Positions 8,469 to 18,310 of a stretch of 64,000 nt of DNA are shown one piece after another. The first letter of the stretch is position 1. Every line of letters starts with the position of its first letter. This DNA is from JAUUZQ01 sp964538375 (GTDB taxonomy: Bacteria > Bacteroidota > Bacteroidia > Bacteroidales > GCA-2748055). The translations under genes and the position numbers were made by a program. The notes under the pieces are model-generated. The model was not told where the DNA came from. It searched no databases and saw only the letters and a list, made by a program, of their open reading frames with translations. The stretch lies in NCBI GenBank assembly GCA_964538375.1, contig CAZIFQ010000014.1, forward strand, positions 16,466-80,465, in the 5' to 3' direction.

Positions 8469-10652
8469 ATGAAGGTAAAAGAAGAACAATTAACCAGTTT
8501 CCTTAAACAATACTTTGGATTTGATAGTTTTAAGGGCAACCAGGAAATCATTATAAAAAATGTACTTCATGGGAATGATTCCTTTGTTCTTATGCCAACC
8601 GGAGGAGGAAAATCATTATGCTACCAACTTCCTGCATTGATTATGGATGGGACAGCAATCGTGATTTCTCCGCTTATCGCCCTTATGAAAAACCAGGTTG
8701 ACGCTATGAGAAGTTTTAGTACGGATGAGTGTGTCGCTCATTTCCTCAACTCTTCTCTCACAAAAAATGCCATTGCTAAAGTTAGAGAAGATGTGCTTAG
8801 CGGTCGAACTAAGTTACTTTATGTGGCACCTGAATCATTGACCAAAGAAGAGAATATTGAGTTCCTTAAAAAGGTGCAGATCTCATTCTATGCTATTGAC
8901 GAAGCACATTGCATCTCAGAATGGGGCCACGATTTTCGTCCGGAATACCGCCGCATTAGGCCCATTGTAAACTTAATTGGCAACGCACCCCTTATTGCCT
9001 TAACGGCAACAGCAACTCCCAAAGTTCAGCATGACATTCAGAAAAACCTTGAAATGGTAGAGGCCAAGGTTTTCAAATCATCATTCCGGCGACCTAATCT
9101 CTATTATGAGATCAGGCCAAAGGTGAATGCCTCCAAGGAGATTATTAAGTTTATATCTGCTAACAAAGGTAAATCCGGAATAATTTACTGCCTCAGCAGA
9201 AAAAAGGTGGAAGAACTGGCAGAAACACTTGTCGTTAATAACATAAAGGCACTCCCCTATCATGCGGGAATGGATGCCACCACGCGTTCAAGAAATCAGG
9301 ATATGTTTCTCATGGAAGAGGCTAATGTGATTGTTGCGACAATTGCCTTCGGTATGGGTATTGACAAACCGGATGTGCGTTTTGTCATTCACTATGATAT
9401 CCCCAAAAGCCTGGAAGGATATTACCAGGAGACTGGGCGTGCGGGAAGAGATGATGGTGAAGGAATATGCATAGCTTTTTATAGTTACAAGGATATCCAA
9501 AAACTGGAAAAATTCATGCAGGGCAAGCCGGTCGCTGAACAGGAAATCGGCAAACAGTTATTGCTGGAAACGGTAGCATATGCAGAGTCTTCTGTATGCA
9601 GGCCTAAACTACTTCTAAATTATTTCGGTGAGATAATGAAGGAGAATTGTGGTAATTGTGATAATTGTCTGCATCCAAAAGAAAAGTTTGAGGGCAAAGA
9701 GTTTATTGTTTTAGCATTAAAAACTATACTGGGAGTGCAGGAAAGGTTTAAAGCTGAACATATTGCAAATATCCTTTCGGGAACAGCCACAAGCGCTGTA
9801 AAAACATATAAACATCATCATTCTGAGTTCTTTGGAGCGGGTGATGAGAAAGACAGTAAGTTCTGGAATGCTGTATTGCGCCAGGCACTGGTTGCCAGGT
9901 TCATATTTAAGGATATCGAGAATTATGGACTATTGAAACTAAGTAAAGAAGGCAAAGAATACATTGATGCTCCGTATTCAATTTTACTTACGCATGATCA
10001 TGATTACGAAATTGCCTCTGATGATGTTACCATGTCCAGGGGAAGTGGAACAGGGGCAGTTGATGAGGAGCTAATTCACATTTTAAAGGACCTCCGAAAG
10101 AAATTGGCAAAAAGGATTGAATTACCGCCATTTGTAATTTTTCAGGACCCATCGCTGGAAGATATGGCCATTCATTATCCAATTACCATTGAAGAACTGC
10201 AGAATATCGTTGGTGTAGGTGCCGGGAAGGCAAAGAAATTCGGACAGGAATTCGTAGAAATCATCCAAAGCTACGTTGAAGAAAAAGAAATTCTTCGTCC
10301 ACAGGATATGGTTGTCAAGTCTGTAGTCAATAAATCAGGCGTTAAGGTATACATCATACAGAGTATCGACCGTAAGATTCCACTTACTGATATTGCAAAC
10401 GCGAAAAAACTTGAGATGATGGATCTGATTGATGAGATTGAAGCGATTGTACATTCAGGCACAAAGCTCAATATAGACTATTACCTCAGCAACGCCATGG
10501 ATGAAGACAAGCTTGATGATATTTTTGAATATTTCAGAGAAGCTGAATCTGAATCTATCCAGGACGCTCTCGACGAACTGGGAGAAGATGATTATTCAGA
10601 AGAAGATATACGGTTAGTCAGGATAAAATTCTTTTCAGAACTTGGCAACTAA
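8469..10652 (+). CDS. recQ: ATP-dependent DNA helicase RecQ
   Basis: 727 aa. Helicase motifs in order: MPTGGGKSLCYQLPA (Walker A), DEAHCISEWGHDFRPEY (DEAH plus aromatic-rich loop), ALTATATPKV, and QETGRAGRDD (motif VI). A zinc-binding CGNCDNC follows near residue 395, then the winged helix, and an HRDC domain around 530-605 (ELPPFVIFQD, ITIEELQNIVGVG). RecQ unwinds DNA 3' to 5' in repair and recombination. The final 110 residues are acidic and extend past the HRDC domain, as in other Bacteroidota RecQ proteins. Confidence 0.95.
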   Translation: MKVKEEQLTSFLKQYFGFDSFKGNQEIIIKNVLHGNDSFVLMPTGGGKSLCYQLPALIMDGTAIVISPLIALMKNQVDAMRSFSTDECVAHFLNSSLTKNAIAKVREDVLSGRTKLLYVAPESLTKEENIEFLKKVQISFYAIDEAHCISEWGHDFRPEYRRIRPIVNLIGNAPLIALTATATPKVQHDIQKNLEMVEAKVFKSSFRRPNLYYEIRPKVNASKEIIKFISANKGKSGIIYCLSRKKVEELAETLVVNNIKALPYHAGMDATTRSRNQDMFLMEEANVIVATIAFGMGIDKPDVRFVIHYDIPKSLEGYYQETGRAGRDDGEGICIAFYSYKDIQKLEKFMQGKPVAEQEIGKQLLLETVAYAESSVCRPKLLLNYFGEIMKENCGNCDNCLHPKEKFEGKEFIVLALKTILGVQERFKAEHIANILSGTATSAVKTYKHHHSEFFGAGDEKDSKFWNAVLRQALVARFIFKDIENYGLLKLSKEGKEYIDAPYSILLTHDHDYEIASDDVTMSRGSGTGAVDEELIHILKDLRKKLAKRIELPPFVIFQDPSLEDMAIHYPITIEELQNIVGVGAGKAKKFGQEFVEIIQSYVEEKEILRPQDMVVKSVVNKSGVKVYIIQSIDRKIPLTDIANAKKLEMMDLIDEIEAIVHSGTKLNIDYYLSNAMDEDKLDDIFEYFREAESESIQDALDELGEDDYSEEDIRLVRIKFFSELGN

Positions 10653-10756
10653 TCCACACTTTTCAAACAAATCAGTTCGTTCTGTTATTTGGGACATAAT
10701 TCCATCTGCATTAATTAATCTATCTACTTTTAAGAACCATTGAAATATTTTTTATA

Positions 10757-11644
10757 ATGAACATACTTGAGATACACCAGCTCTCTAAATCTTATAAAGC
10801 CATAAAAGCCATAAACAAGCTAACACTATCCATTGATCAAGGGCAGGCATATGGACTTCTTGGTCCGAATGGAAGTGGAAAAACAACAACTTTATCAATA
10901 ATTACCGGTATTCTGAAGCAGGATTCAGGTGGTTTTCTCTGGTTTGGAGAAAACCCTTCGGCAAAACAACGGATAAGGGTTGGCTCACTGATCGAAACAC
11001 CACATTTCTATCCCTATCTCAATCTCGAAAAAAACCTGAAGATTTTATGTGAGATTAAAAAACAGGAATATACGGATATAGAACGAGTGCTTAAGGAAAC
11101 GATGCTTTATGACAGGAGAAAATCCAAATTCAGAACACTTTCCCTGGGCATGAAGCAGCGCCTGGGTATAGCCGCTGCACTACTAGGTGATCCTGAAGTA
11201 CTGGTTCTGGACGAACCCACTAACGGTCTTGATCCTGAAGGCATTGCAGAGGTTAGAGAAACCGTTTTAGAACAGGTGGATCGCGGTAAAACATTGATTA
11301 TCGCTTCTCATATTTTATCGGAAGTGGAACGAATTTGTTCCCACCTTGCCATATTAAAACAGGGGAACCTTTTGGCCTCCGGTGCTGTGAAAGAACTACT
11401 TTCTAAAGAAGAGGTTATTGAATTTGCCAGCTCAGACAATGAACGCTTGCTGAAGAAACTGAAAGCATCTAAACTGATCAAAGAAATTGAACAAGAAAAC
11501 GGAGTCCTCCTGGCACTTTTGGAGCAGAATATTACATCTGCTGATATTAACAATTTTGCTTTCAATAATAAAATTACACTAACACACCTTGTGAGCAGGA
11601 AAAAAAGTCTCGAAGCACAATTCCTTGAACTTGTAAAAGAATAA
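10757..11644 (+). CDS. ABC transporter ATP-binding protein (ABC-2 exporter type)
   Basis: 295 aa. Walker A GPNGSGKTTTLSIITG, signature LSLGMKQRLGIAAAL and Walker B VLVLDEPTNGLDPEG, with the switch histidine in IIASHILSEVERIC. The roughly 80-residue C-terminal extension is typical of exporters of the BcrA/CcmA type. The next gene encodes its likely membrane partner (30 bp gap). The substrate, perhaps a peptide, lipid or antibiotic, cannot be told. Confidence 0.85.
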   Translation: MNILEIHQLSKSYKAIKAINKLTLSIDQGQAYGLLGPNGSGKTTTLSIITGILKQDSGGFLWFGENPSAKQRIRVGSLIETPHFYPYLNLEKNLKILCEIKKQEYTDIERVLKETMLYDRRKSKFRTLSLGMKQRLGIAAALLGDPEVLVLDEPTNGLDPEGIAEVRETVLEQVDRGKTLIIASHILSEVERICSHLAILKQGNLLASGAVKELLSKEEVIEFASSDNERLLKKLKASKLIKEIEQENGVLLALLEQNITSADINNFAFNNKITLTHLVSRKKSLEAQFLELVKE

Positions 11645-11674
11645 TAATACCAACAGGATATTAAAAACAATCGA

Positions 11675-12547
11675 ATGACCCAAGATAACCGAGGTGCATC
11701 TGTGCTCAGTAAGGATGGTGGCCGAATTAAAAAACTGATTCGAATAGAGCAGATTAAAATACTCAATTACACACCATTCAGAATACTCTTATTGCTGTAT
11801 GTTGTGTTTTTCACTCTCGGGATTGTTATTTATCCCCTTATTGACAAAGAAATTCCAGTTATCTCGCTCAGCGACTTGTTCCGGTTTCCTGATGTGTGGT
11901 CCTTTATGACATGGGTAACTGAGCCATACAATATACTATTGGCACTGATCATTATAATGATTACCACTAATGAATTTTCCAACCACACCTTTAAAACCCA
12001 GGTAATATTTGGTCTCGGCAGAAAAGAACTTCTGTCTCAGAAGCTTATCCTAATATTTCTGCTTGCAGTATTCGCCACCATCCTGGTGGGGATAACAACC
12101 ATATCCCTTGGACTGATATACAGCTATAAACTCACCTTTAAAATTGCTGTAGAAAGCATGTGGTACATGGCGGTCTACTTTCTTTCTTCGATCTCATTTA
12201 TGACTTTCGGGCTGTTCTTCGCCCTAACCATTAAGAATACTGCACTTTCAATTCTTTCATTTATTGCATTGCGATCATTTGTGGAGCCGGTACTGTTCCT
12301 AATCTTGCGGAAAACAGAAGTTCGGTGGTTTTTACCCATGAGGGCCACTTCACGGCTTACACCTTTGCCTAACCTGATGGAGATATTTCAAAGCAAAATG
12401 GACAGTGCGGAACCAATTGAAGATACAGCTATGGAAATATTGCCTAAAGGACTACCAATATGGCAAAATGTTCTCTTAGTCTTGGGTTACCTATCCATAC
12501 TCATTTTCTTCTCCTACAGAATAATGAACAAAAAAAGGCTAACATAA
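11675..12547 (+). CDS. ABC-2 type permease
   Basis: 290 aa with about six hydrophobic segments and no ATPase motif. The order of segments, with TTNEFSNHTFKTQVIFGLGR between the first two, matches ABC-2 permeases where this loop contacts the ATPase. It probably pairs with the upstream ATP-binding protein as an exporter. The start at 11675 gives a soluble basic N-terminus of about 35 residues; an internal start is possible. Confidence 0.8.
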   Translation: MTQDNRGASVLSKDGGRIKKLIRIEQIKILNYTPFRILLLLYVVFFTLGIVIYPLIDKEIPVISLSDLFRFPDVWSFMTWVTEPYNILLALIIIMITTNEFSNHTFKTQVIFGLGRKELLSQKLILIFLLAVFATILVGITTISLGLIYSYKLTFKIAVESMWYMAVYFLSSISFMTFGLFFALTIKNTALSILSFIALRSFVEPVLFLILRKTEVRWFLPMRATSRLTPLPNLMEIFQSKMDSAEPIEDTAMEILPKGLPIWQNVLLVLGYLSILIFFSYRIMNKKRLT

Positions 12548-12551
12548 ACGC

Positions 12552-12596
12552 CCATTGACTCATTGACTCATTGACTTATTGACTCATTGACTTATT
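12552..12596. repeat. 9-bp tandem repeat (ATTGACTCA-like units)
   Basis: Five consecutive units of CATTGACT(C/T) with slight changes (ATTGACTCA, ATTGACTTA) fill the 50 bp between two convergent genes. The last unit runs into the stop region of the OppC-like gene. It is likely to vary in copy number by slippage. No role is evident. Confidence 0.85.
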
Positions 12597-12598
12597 CC

Positions 12599-13798
12599 CT
12601 ACCCCTTCGTATCTACTGCATCCCTTAATCCATTCCCCACAAGAGTAAAAGCCAGTACCATCAGCATTATGGCTATTCCTGGAATAAAAGCAAGATAACC
12701 CTGATTAACGATAATATAACCATAATGTTCTTTAATCATACCTCCCCAGGATGGTATTGGAGGCTGCACCCCGATACCCAGAAAGCTCAATCCAGCTTCC
12801 ATTAATATGGCAGTAGCAAAATTGGCTGCAGAAATAATAATTACCGGGGTCATGACATTAGGAATTATGTGTCGGAAAATGATTCTTGAAGGTCGTGCCC
12901 CAATTGCCCTGGCTGCTTCAATAAACTCTTTCTCCCGGACACCCAAAACCTGTCCCCTTACAACACGGGCAACTTCAACCCACATGGTTAAGCCAACTGC
13001 CACAAATACTTGCCAGTATCCTTTTCCAAGAACCAGGGTTATTGAGATAACCATCAGAAGCGTTGGTACTGACCAGACGACATTTACCAGCCACATGATT
13101 ACTTTATCAATCCAGCCCCTGAAATAGCCTGCTATTCCACCCAATAAGACACCAAGGATCAATGAGATCAATACCGCAATAAAACCAACTGATAAACTAA
13201 TTCTTGTCCCCAAAATCATGCGGCTGAGCATATCTCTTCCAAACCTGTCTGTTCCCAACAGGAAGCTCTTTTCTGTAATCTGTTCCTCCTGGAGTCTATA
13301 AGAAAGATGCTCAATACTTTCTGTAATTTCTTTGTAATTATTCAATGTTAGTACTGAAAAAGTTCCCTCGTTATATTGGTAGGTGGAGGCATCTATTGGA
13401 TAAAACACATCGGCAAGCAAATACTCAGAATAGAACAAATCGGCTTTGAATTTTGAATACTCAAGCACAACAAGTTTATCCTTTTCAATCCTGTATGATT
13501 GTATTGGGATTAGCTCATACAATTCTGTTCTTCCCGTAAATAAAATCCTAAAAAATCCCTGGTCTGTTTTAGGTTCATTTTTTCTAACTTTCAGAAATTC
13601 AAGTTTGAATCCCGGTTTCTCTGTGGCAATCTCTAATATCTGTGTATTCGCGTAAGGTGCTTTATCCGGACTGATCAGATAACCTGATATTGAAACAAGC
13701 ACTGCCAGCAGGATGATTGCTAAACCGACCAAAGAAACAGGATTCTTCCGAAATCGTTTCCATGCAAGTTTTGAAGGAGATATTCCTGTTTCAGTCAA
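12599..13798 (-). CDS. oligopeptide/dipeptide ABC transporter permease, OppC/DppC type
   Basis: 399 aa, longer than the usual 280-300. After the first membrane helix (VSLVGLAIILLAVLVSI) there is a periplasmic insert of about 130 residues, then LGTDRFGRDMLSRMILGTR, five further helices and the EAA motif EAARAIGARPSRIIFRHIIP that contacts the ATPase. The C-terminus GNGLRDAVDTKG is typical of OppC. It would form the pore with an OppB partner, which is not in the window. The start is the ATG at 13798. Confidence 0.85.
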   Translation of the reverse strand: MTETGISPSKLAWKRFRKNPVSLVGLAIILLAVLVSISGYLISPDKAPYANTQILEIATEKPGFKLEFLKVRKNEPKTDQGFFRILFTGRTELYELIPIQSYRIEKDKLVVLEYSKFKADLFYSEYLLADVFYPIDASTYQYNEGTFSVLTLNNYKEITESIEHLSYRLQEEQITEKSFLLGTDRFGRDMLSRMILGTRISLSVGFIAVLISLILGVLLGGIAGYFRGWIDKVIMWLVNVVWSVPTLLMVISITLVLGKGYWQVFVAVGLTMWVEVARVVRGQVLGVREKEFIEAARAIGARPSRIIFRHIIPNVMTPVIIISAANFATAILMEAGLSFLGIGVQPPIPSWGGMIKEHYGYIIVNQGYLAFIPGIAIMLMVLAFTLVGNGLRDAVDTKG

Positions 13799-13809
13799 TG
13801 CTTCAATTA

Positions 13810-14937
13810 TTAGTATTTACGGCCTTTCCATCTAAATCCTGACACCAAAGACAGGGTGCCGGTTATCACCAGATAAAAATAGTAAAATAATGCTACGAAT
13901 GGGAAATACCAGAGCAATCGCAATTTCTGAAATTTCTTTACTGCAACAATCAAAATAAACAGATCTGCCAAAGACTTCAGCAATAAAAAGCTTCCAAAAA
14001 GATACAATTTTGAAATGTCAGTTAGTCCATATATCAGCAATCCCAATATAGAAGCAGAACTTAAGAAAGTTATACCCGCCATGTACAAGATATCTTTATC
14101 CCGATAATAACGTACTTTGGAACCCCAACGAACACGCTGACTTAAAAATGAAAGAAGAGAGCCACATGTATCAGTGTTAACAACAGATTGATGATCCACC
14201 AGGAAAGTCATTTTTAAGCCCTCAGATTTTGCCCTGCTCAAAAGAAACATATCATCTCCGGAAGGTGAATTGATTTTTTTTATCTCCATTTCATTTCTAA
14301 GGAAAAATTCTCTCCCGTAGGAGATGTTTGCTCCATTACACATTATAGGTGAGCCTGTAAAGAATGAACCCATTGTTGATGCCGTGAGACTCATAAATTC
14401 CAGAACTTCAAACTTGTTCCACAAACCATTGGTCTCATTCAATAATACTGGTCCTGCAATAAACGATTGACTGTTCTGCTCTGCATAACGTGCATGCTCA
14501 CTTACAAATCCCCTGGGAAGCCTGCAATCAGCATCTGTTTGAATAATCCAATCTCCGCCCGCTTCCCTTACCCCCTTTGAAATCGCTGCTTTCTTACCAA
14601 ATTGGTGATCCGGCAAATGAATAATTCTCAGATTATCTGTTTGTTGAGCCAGTTGTTTAATAATCTTCACTGATTCATCTTCAGAATGATCATTGATAAA
14701 GATTACCTCAAACAAATGAGATGGATAACTTTGAATCTGTATATCCAGGATCAGATTCCCAAGGTTAGCAGCTTCATTTCTAAAAGGCACCAACAAGGCA
14801 ATTTTTATTTTTCCCTGAACTGCTTTGTGATCATCTTGCGATCTAGCTTTTCTAACGGCAAAGGAATAAGCCATTATCTTATAGATATAGAGAAACAAGA
14901 TAATACCACAAATAGAAACAATGACTATGGCGGCCAT
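13810..14937 (-). CDS. family 2 glycosyltransferase with membrane segments
   Basis: 375 aa. An N-terminal helix precedes a GT-A domain with LLVPFRNEAANLGNLI and the acid motifs INDHSEDES and QTDADCRLPRGFV (the DxD metal site). SGDDMFLLSRA and QRVRWGSK (equivalent to the Q/RxxRW motif of processive GT2 enzymes) follow. Three or four helices end the protein. It probably makes a surface polysaccharide or glycolipid at the inner membrane. Its start overlaps the response regulator stop by 1 bp, suggesting translational coupling. Confidence 0.85.
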   Translation of the reverse strand: MAAIVIVSICGIILFLYIYKIMAYSFAVRKARSQDDHKAVQGKIKIALLVPFRNEAANLGNLILDIQIQSYPSHLFEVIFINDHSEDESVKIIKQLAQQTDNLRIIHLPDHQFGKKAAISKGVREAGGDWIIQTDADCRLPRGFVSEHARYAEQNSQSFIAGPVLLNETNGLWNKFEVLEFMSLTASTMGSFFTGSPIMCNGANISYGREFFLRNEMEIKKINSPSGDDMFLLSRAKSEGLKMTFLVDHQSVVNTDTCGSLLSFLSQRVRWGSKVRYYRDKDILYMAGITFLSSASILGLLIYGLTDISKLYLFGSFLLLKSLADLFILIVAVKKFQKLRLLWYFPFVALFYYFYLVITGTLSLVSGFRWKGRKY

Positions 14938-15311
14938 TACTGGAGGTATTGATTCAGTAATTCAAAAAGTTCAACAAAATTAATTGGCTTAGCTATAAAA
15001 GCATTACAACCGGCTTCTTTACTTGCAATCCTGTCTTCATCAAACACATTCGCAGTGGTAGCTATAATTGGGATCTCCTTATTGCTTTTCCTTATTTTCC
15101 TGGTTACCTCCAGCCCATCAAGATTTGGAAGCTGGATATCCATTAATATAATATCAATATCCGGATATTGCTCAAATTTCTCGATTGCCTGCTGACCATC
15201 ATTTGCATGAACCAGGTGAAGGTTTTTGCCCTTCATATGAGCTTCTACAAGTTTATAGGAGATCAGATTATCCTCAACTATCAGAATCTTTTGTCCTTTG
15301 AACTGATTCAT
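14937..15311 (-). CDS. single-domain response regulator (CheY-like receiver)
   Basis: 124 aa, one receiver domain only. The acidic pair E13-D14 (ILIVEDN), the phosphoacceptor Asp58 (IIDIILMDIQLPNLDG region) and the lysine in FIAKPINF near 107 are present. It has no output domain, so it must act through partner proteins or a histidine kinase not in the window. It is coupled to the GT2 gene by a 1-bp overlap. Confidence 0.9.
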   Translation of the reverse strand: MNQFKGQKILIVEDNLISYKLVEAHMKGKNLHLVHANDGQQAIEKFEQYPDIDIILMDIQLPNLDGLEVTRKIRKSNKEIPIIATTANVFDEDRIASKEAGCNAFIAKPINFVELFELLNQYLQ

Positions 15312-15344
15312 TTTTAGATTTTGATCACTAAATCCTCACGAATA

Positions 15345-16844
15345 CTATCCCATTAAAACACCAACTATCGTAGCGGAAAGAAGTGAAGCCAGGGTGCCGG
15401 CAAGCAAAGCCCTCATTCCAAATCGTGACAAAAGAACACGCTTTCCCGGGGCCAATGCACCAATTCCACCTATCTGAATTCCTATAGAAGCAAAGTTAGC
15501 AAACCCGCACAGCATATATACAGACATGATTATGGATTTTGGGTCAGAAAACAGCCCGGAAGCTTTCATCTCCGACAAACTTACGTACCCAATAAATTCG
15601 GTCATTATCAATTTTTGCCCCAGCAATGTTCCTACAAGTGTAATATCCTCTACGGGCACTCCAATAAGCCACATCAGGGGAGACAAACCATATCCCAAAA
15701 TAAATTCCAGGCTTAATTCATCATACCTGCCATTGGTAAAATTTGCGATTAGATTATTGAGGGTTGTCCAGTCTCCAACTTTAACAAAGACATAATTTAG
15801 CAGGGCAATAAAAGAGATGAAAACAAGTAACATTGCAGCCACATTGACTGCGAGTTTCAATCCCTGGGTTGTTCCATTTGAGATTGCATCCAAAACATTC
15901 TTCCCGATATCTGTTTTTGAAATTTCAATTTTCTTGTCGACTTCTTTTGTTTGCGGCACTAAAATTTTGGAGATAACAACCACTCCTGGCGCTGCCATTA
16001 CAGAGGCAGTAAGTAGATGTTTTGCAAAGATCAACTGCTGCTGAGGATCATCTCCACCCAAAAAACCGATGTACGCTGCCAACACTCCTCCGGCCAGTGT
16101 TGCCATACCACCAGACATAACTAACATTATTTCTGAATCGTTCATCTTTTCCAGGTAGGCCTTTATCATCAGGGGAGATTCGGTCTGTCCAAGAAAAATA
16201 TTTCCTGCTACTGAAAGACTCTCAGCCCCTGAAAGTCCCATTGCCCTGGACATAGCATAACCCAGTCCTTTTACAACAATCTGTATGATGCCAAAGTAAA
16301 AGAGAACAGAAGTTATCGCAGAGAAGAAAATGATGGTCGGTAATATGTTAACGGCGAAAGTCTGCAAGGCACTTGCGACTTCGCTCTTCTCTCCTGAGCC
16401 AAATAAGAACCTGACTCCCGCACCAGTAAAATCAAGAATCTTTACAAATATCTTCCCTACAACTTCAAAAACGATCTGTATGGCAGGTACATATAGGATT
16501 CCAACAGCCAGTACCAATTGAATTCCCAGGCCAATTCCTACAACCTTCCATGATATTGATCTACGGTCGGTGCTAAAAGCCCAGGCAATGGCGATCAACA
16601 CAATCATTCCAAGCAATCCCCTTAGCATTCTGAGTAAATTGAAGCTAAATGTAGCTTTCGCTGGAATTATGTTTGTTAAACTTTCTTGCGCTACCTCTTC
16701 CTGCACGGTCATTTCTATAGCACTTTCCTGGGTCAATTCCTGGGTTTGTTCAAGGGAATCCTGTTGCGCAGAACAGGGAATCAGGGACAAAGTAACAATG
16801 AATAATCCTGTCAGGAGGATCAAGTGTTTAAGATATCGTTTCAT
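15345..16844 (-). CDS. concentrative nucleoside transporter, NupC family
   Basis: 499 aa. A signal-like segment ends near SLIPCSAQQ; a Gln/Glu/Thr-rich stretch of about 35 residues follows, then the membrane core begins at FNLLRMLRGLLGMIVLIAIA. Family motifs include FGSGEKSEVASALQTFAVNI, GLGYAMSRAMGLSGAESLSV and FLGQTESPLMIKAYL, and the late CGFANFASIGIQIGGIGAL. NupC proteins import nucleosides using a sodium or proton gradient. The cleavable-looking leader and polar stretch are found in some Bacteroidota members. It lies 9 bp downstream of the nuclease gene. Confidence 0.9.
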   Translation of the reverse strand: MKRYLKHLILLTGLFIVTLSLIPCSAQQDSLEQTQELTQESAIEMTVQEEVAQESLTNIIPAKATFSFNLLRMLRGLLGMIVLIAIAWAFSTDRRSISWKVVGIGLGIQLVLAVGILYVPAIQIVFEVVGKIFVKILDFTGAGVRFLFGSGEKSEVASALQTFAVNILPTIIFFSAITSVLFYFGIIQIVVKGLGYAMSRAMGLSGAESLSVAGNIFLGQTESPLMIKAYLEKMNDSEIMLVMSGGMATLAGGVLAAYIGFLGGDDPQQQLIFAKHLLTASVMAAPGVVVISKILVPQTKEVDKKIEISKTDIGKNVLDAISNGTTQGLKLAVNVAAMLLVFISFIALLNYVFVKVGDWTTLNNLIANFTNGRYDELSLEFILGYGLSPLMWLIGVPVEDITLVGTLLGQKLIMTEFIGYVSLSEMKASGLFSDPKSIIMSVYMLCGFANFASIGIQIGGIGALAPGKRVLLSRFGMRALLAGTLASLLSATIVGVLMG

Positions 16845-16853
16845 GTAAGTTAG

Positions 16854-17480
16854 TTATTCTTTTTCTCGGCGATTTATCTCATCTCTAATATCTGAAGCTC
16901 TTTCATAATCTTCATTACCCACTGCTTCAGCCAACAATTTGTTTAATTCTTCCAGTGAATGTTTAGCCAGTGATTCGGTACTTTTTGGCTTACTGCTTTC
17001 GAAGAGTTTTTCTGCGGGAGCTTCCTTAGTATTATCCTGCTTTTCTGCTTCTTCATCAGTATCTTTCTCTAAATCAAGTATGATTCCTGCCTTTTCTACA
17101 ATTTCTTCGGTGGTATAAATCGGGCACTTAAACCGAAGGGCCAGGGCAATAGCGTCTGAGGTTCTTGCATCCAGCACAATCTGTTTATCCCCATTATCAA
17201 AGAGAACATTTGCAAAGAAAACACCTTCTTCCAATTTGTGAATATTCACTTCCAGAATTTTTATGGCATATGAATTTGCAAAATTCTTGAACAGATCATG
17301 TGTCAGCGGCCGCGGTGGTTGTAAACCCTCCAGCTCAATAGCGATAGCCTGTGCTTCAAATCCTCCTACAATGATTGGAATTCTTCTCGATCCTTCTTCC
17401 TCTGATAATACCAGTGCATATGCTCCTGATTGTGTCTGGCTGTAAGAGATTCCAAGTACATTTAATTTAATTTTACCCAT
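16854..17480 (-). CDS. bifunctional nuclease family protein (DUF151) with UVR domain
   Basis: 208 aa. Residues 1-130 form the BFN/DUF151 domain (QSGAYALVLSEEEGSRRIPI, then VLDARTSDAIALALR). A charged linker leads to a C-terminal UvrB/UvrC-type motif at about 172-205 (EELNKLLAEAVGNEDYERAS). Plant members of the DUF151 family have reported DNase and RNase activity; the bacterial role is unclear. The gene diverges from rplU across a 250-bp promoter region. Confidence 0.85.
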   Translation of the reverse strand: MGKIKLNVLGISYSQTQSGAYALVLSEEEGSRRIPIIVGGFEAQAIAIELEGLQPPRPLTHDLFKNFANSYAIKILEVNIHKLEEGVFFANVLFDNGDKQIVLDARTSDAIALALRFKCPIYTTEEIVEKAGIILDLEKDTDEEAEKQDNTKEAPAEKLFESSKPKSTESLAKHSLEELNKLLAEAVGNEDYERASDIRDEINRREKE

Positions 17481-17664
17481 AGCACATCGCGCTCTGTAAA
17501 CTCCAATTGATTATAAAATCATTTTTAATTTTTGAGATACTCAGCAAATTTAGAATTTTTAATAAGAATCATATTACTATCTGCCAGTTTTTACTGAGCT
17601 TCATCTCTCATTTTCTATTCACAGTAAATAATCATCTATAAACCTGACATTTTTTCTACATTTC

Positions 17665-17696
17665 TTTGTCTTATCTTACAAACTTTTCTATCTTTG
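17665..17696 (+). promoter_or_regulatory. promoter of rplU-rpmA
   Basis: TTTG at 17665-17668 and TATCTTTG at 17689-17696 are 20 bp apart and match the Bacteroidota housekeeping consensus exactly (TTTG, 19-21 bp, TAnnTTTG). Transcription should start near 17703, leaving a leader of about 30 nt before rplU. Confidence 0.85.
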
Positions 17697-17733
17697 CGAA
17701 CCGAATTCGGAAACTACTGAAAATTAAGATATA

Positions 17734-18285
17734 ATGTACGCAATTGTTGACATCGCAGGACATCAGTTCAAGATCACTAAAGATCAGAAATTGTTTGTTC
17801 ACAGATTAGAAGGAGAAATTGGCTCAAAAGTATCGTTTGATAAAGTGCTTCTCATTGATAATGACTCAAAAGTAACTGTTGGAACTCCTTCCATTTCGGG
17901 AGCTGCTGTTTCAGCTACAGTTATTGAGCATTTAAAAGGAGATAAAGTTCTGGTCTTCAAGAAGAAAAGAAGAAAAGGATATAAAAAACTTAATGGCCAC
18001 AGGCAGTATTTATCCAGGATTCAGATTACTGATATCCAGGAAAAAGGAGCCAAAGCTCCTGTTGAAAAGAAAGAGGTTTCTAAGCCATCTGTTGCTAAAG
18101 CTTCAGATAACAAGCCCGCAGCAACAAAAACCGCTGCTAAACCTGCTGCAGAAAAGAAAGTCGCTACAAAGCCAGCTGCTGCTAAGAAACCTGCTGCTAA
18201 GAAACCCGCTGCTAAGAAACCCGCTGCTCCAAAAGCAGCAGCCAAAAAGGCGGATGATACCAAGAAAGCTGGAGATAAAGAATAA
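17734..18285 (+). CDS. rplU: 50S ribosomal protein L21 with long Lys/Ala/Pro tail
   Basis: 183 aa, about 80 longer than a normal L21. Residues 1-103 are ordinary L21 (MYAIVDIAGHQFKITKDQKL, and KKKRRKGYKKLNGHRQ). From about residue 104 the protein becomes a low-complexity tail rich in K, A and P, with repeated AAKKP units near the end, like histone H1 or bacterial H1-like tails. The tail is in frame with no stop or frameshift. rpmA follows after 25 bp. The core function in the large ribosomal subunit is certain; the role of the tail is unknown. Confidence 0.95.
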   Translation: MYAIVDIAGHQFKITKDQKLFVHRLEGEIGSKVSFDKVLLIDNDSKVTVGTPSISGAAVSATVIEHLKGDKVLVFKKKRRKGYKKLNGHRQYLSRIQITDIQEKGAKAPVEKKEVSKPSVAKASDNKPAATKTAAKPAAEKKVATKPAAAKKPAAKKPAAKKPAAPKAAAKKADDTKKAGDKE

Positions 18286-18310
18286 GAGATAACATCTAAA
18301 AACTTAAGAT

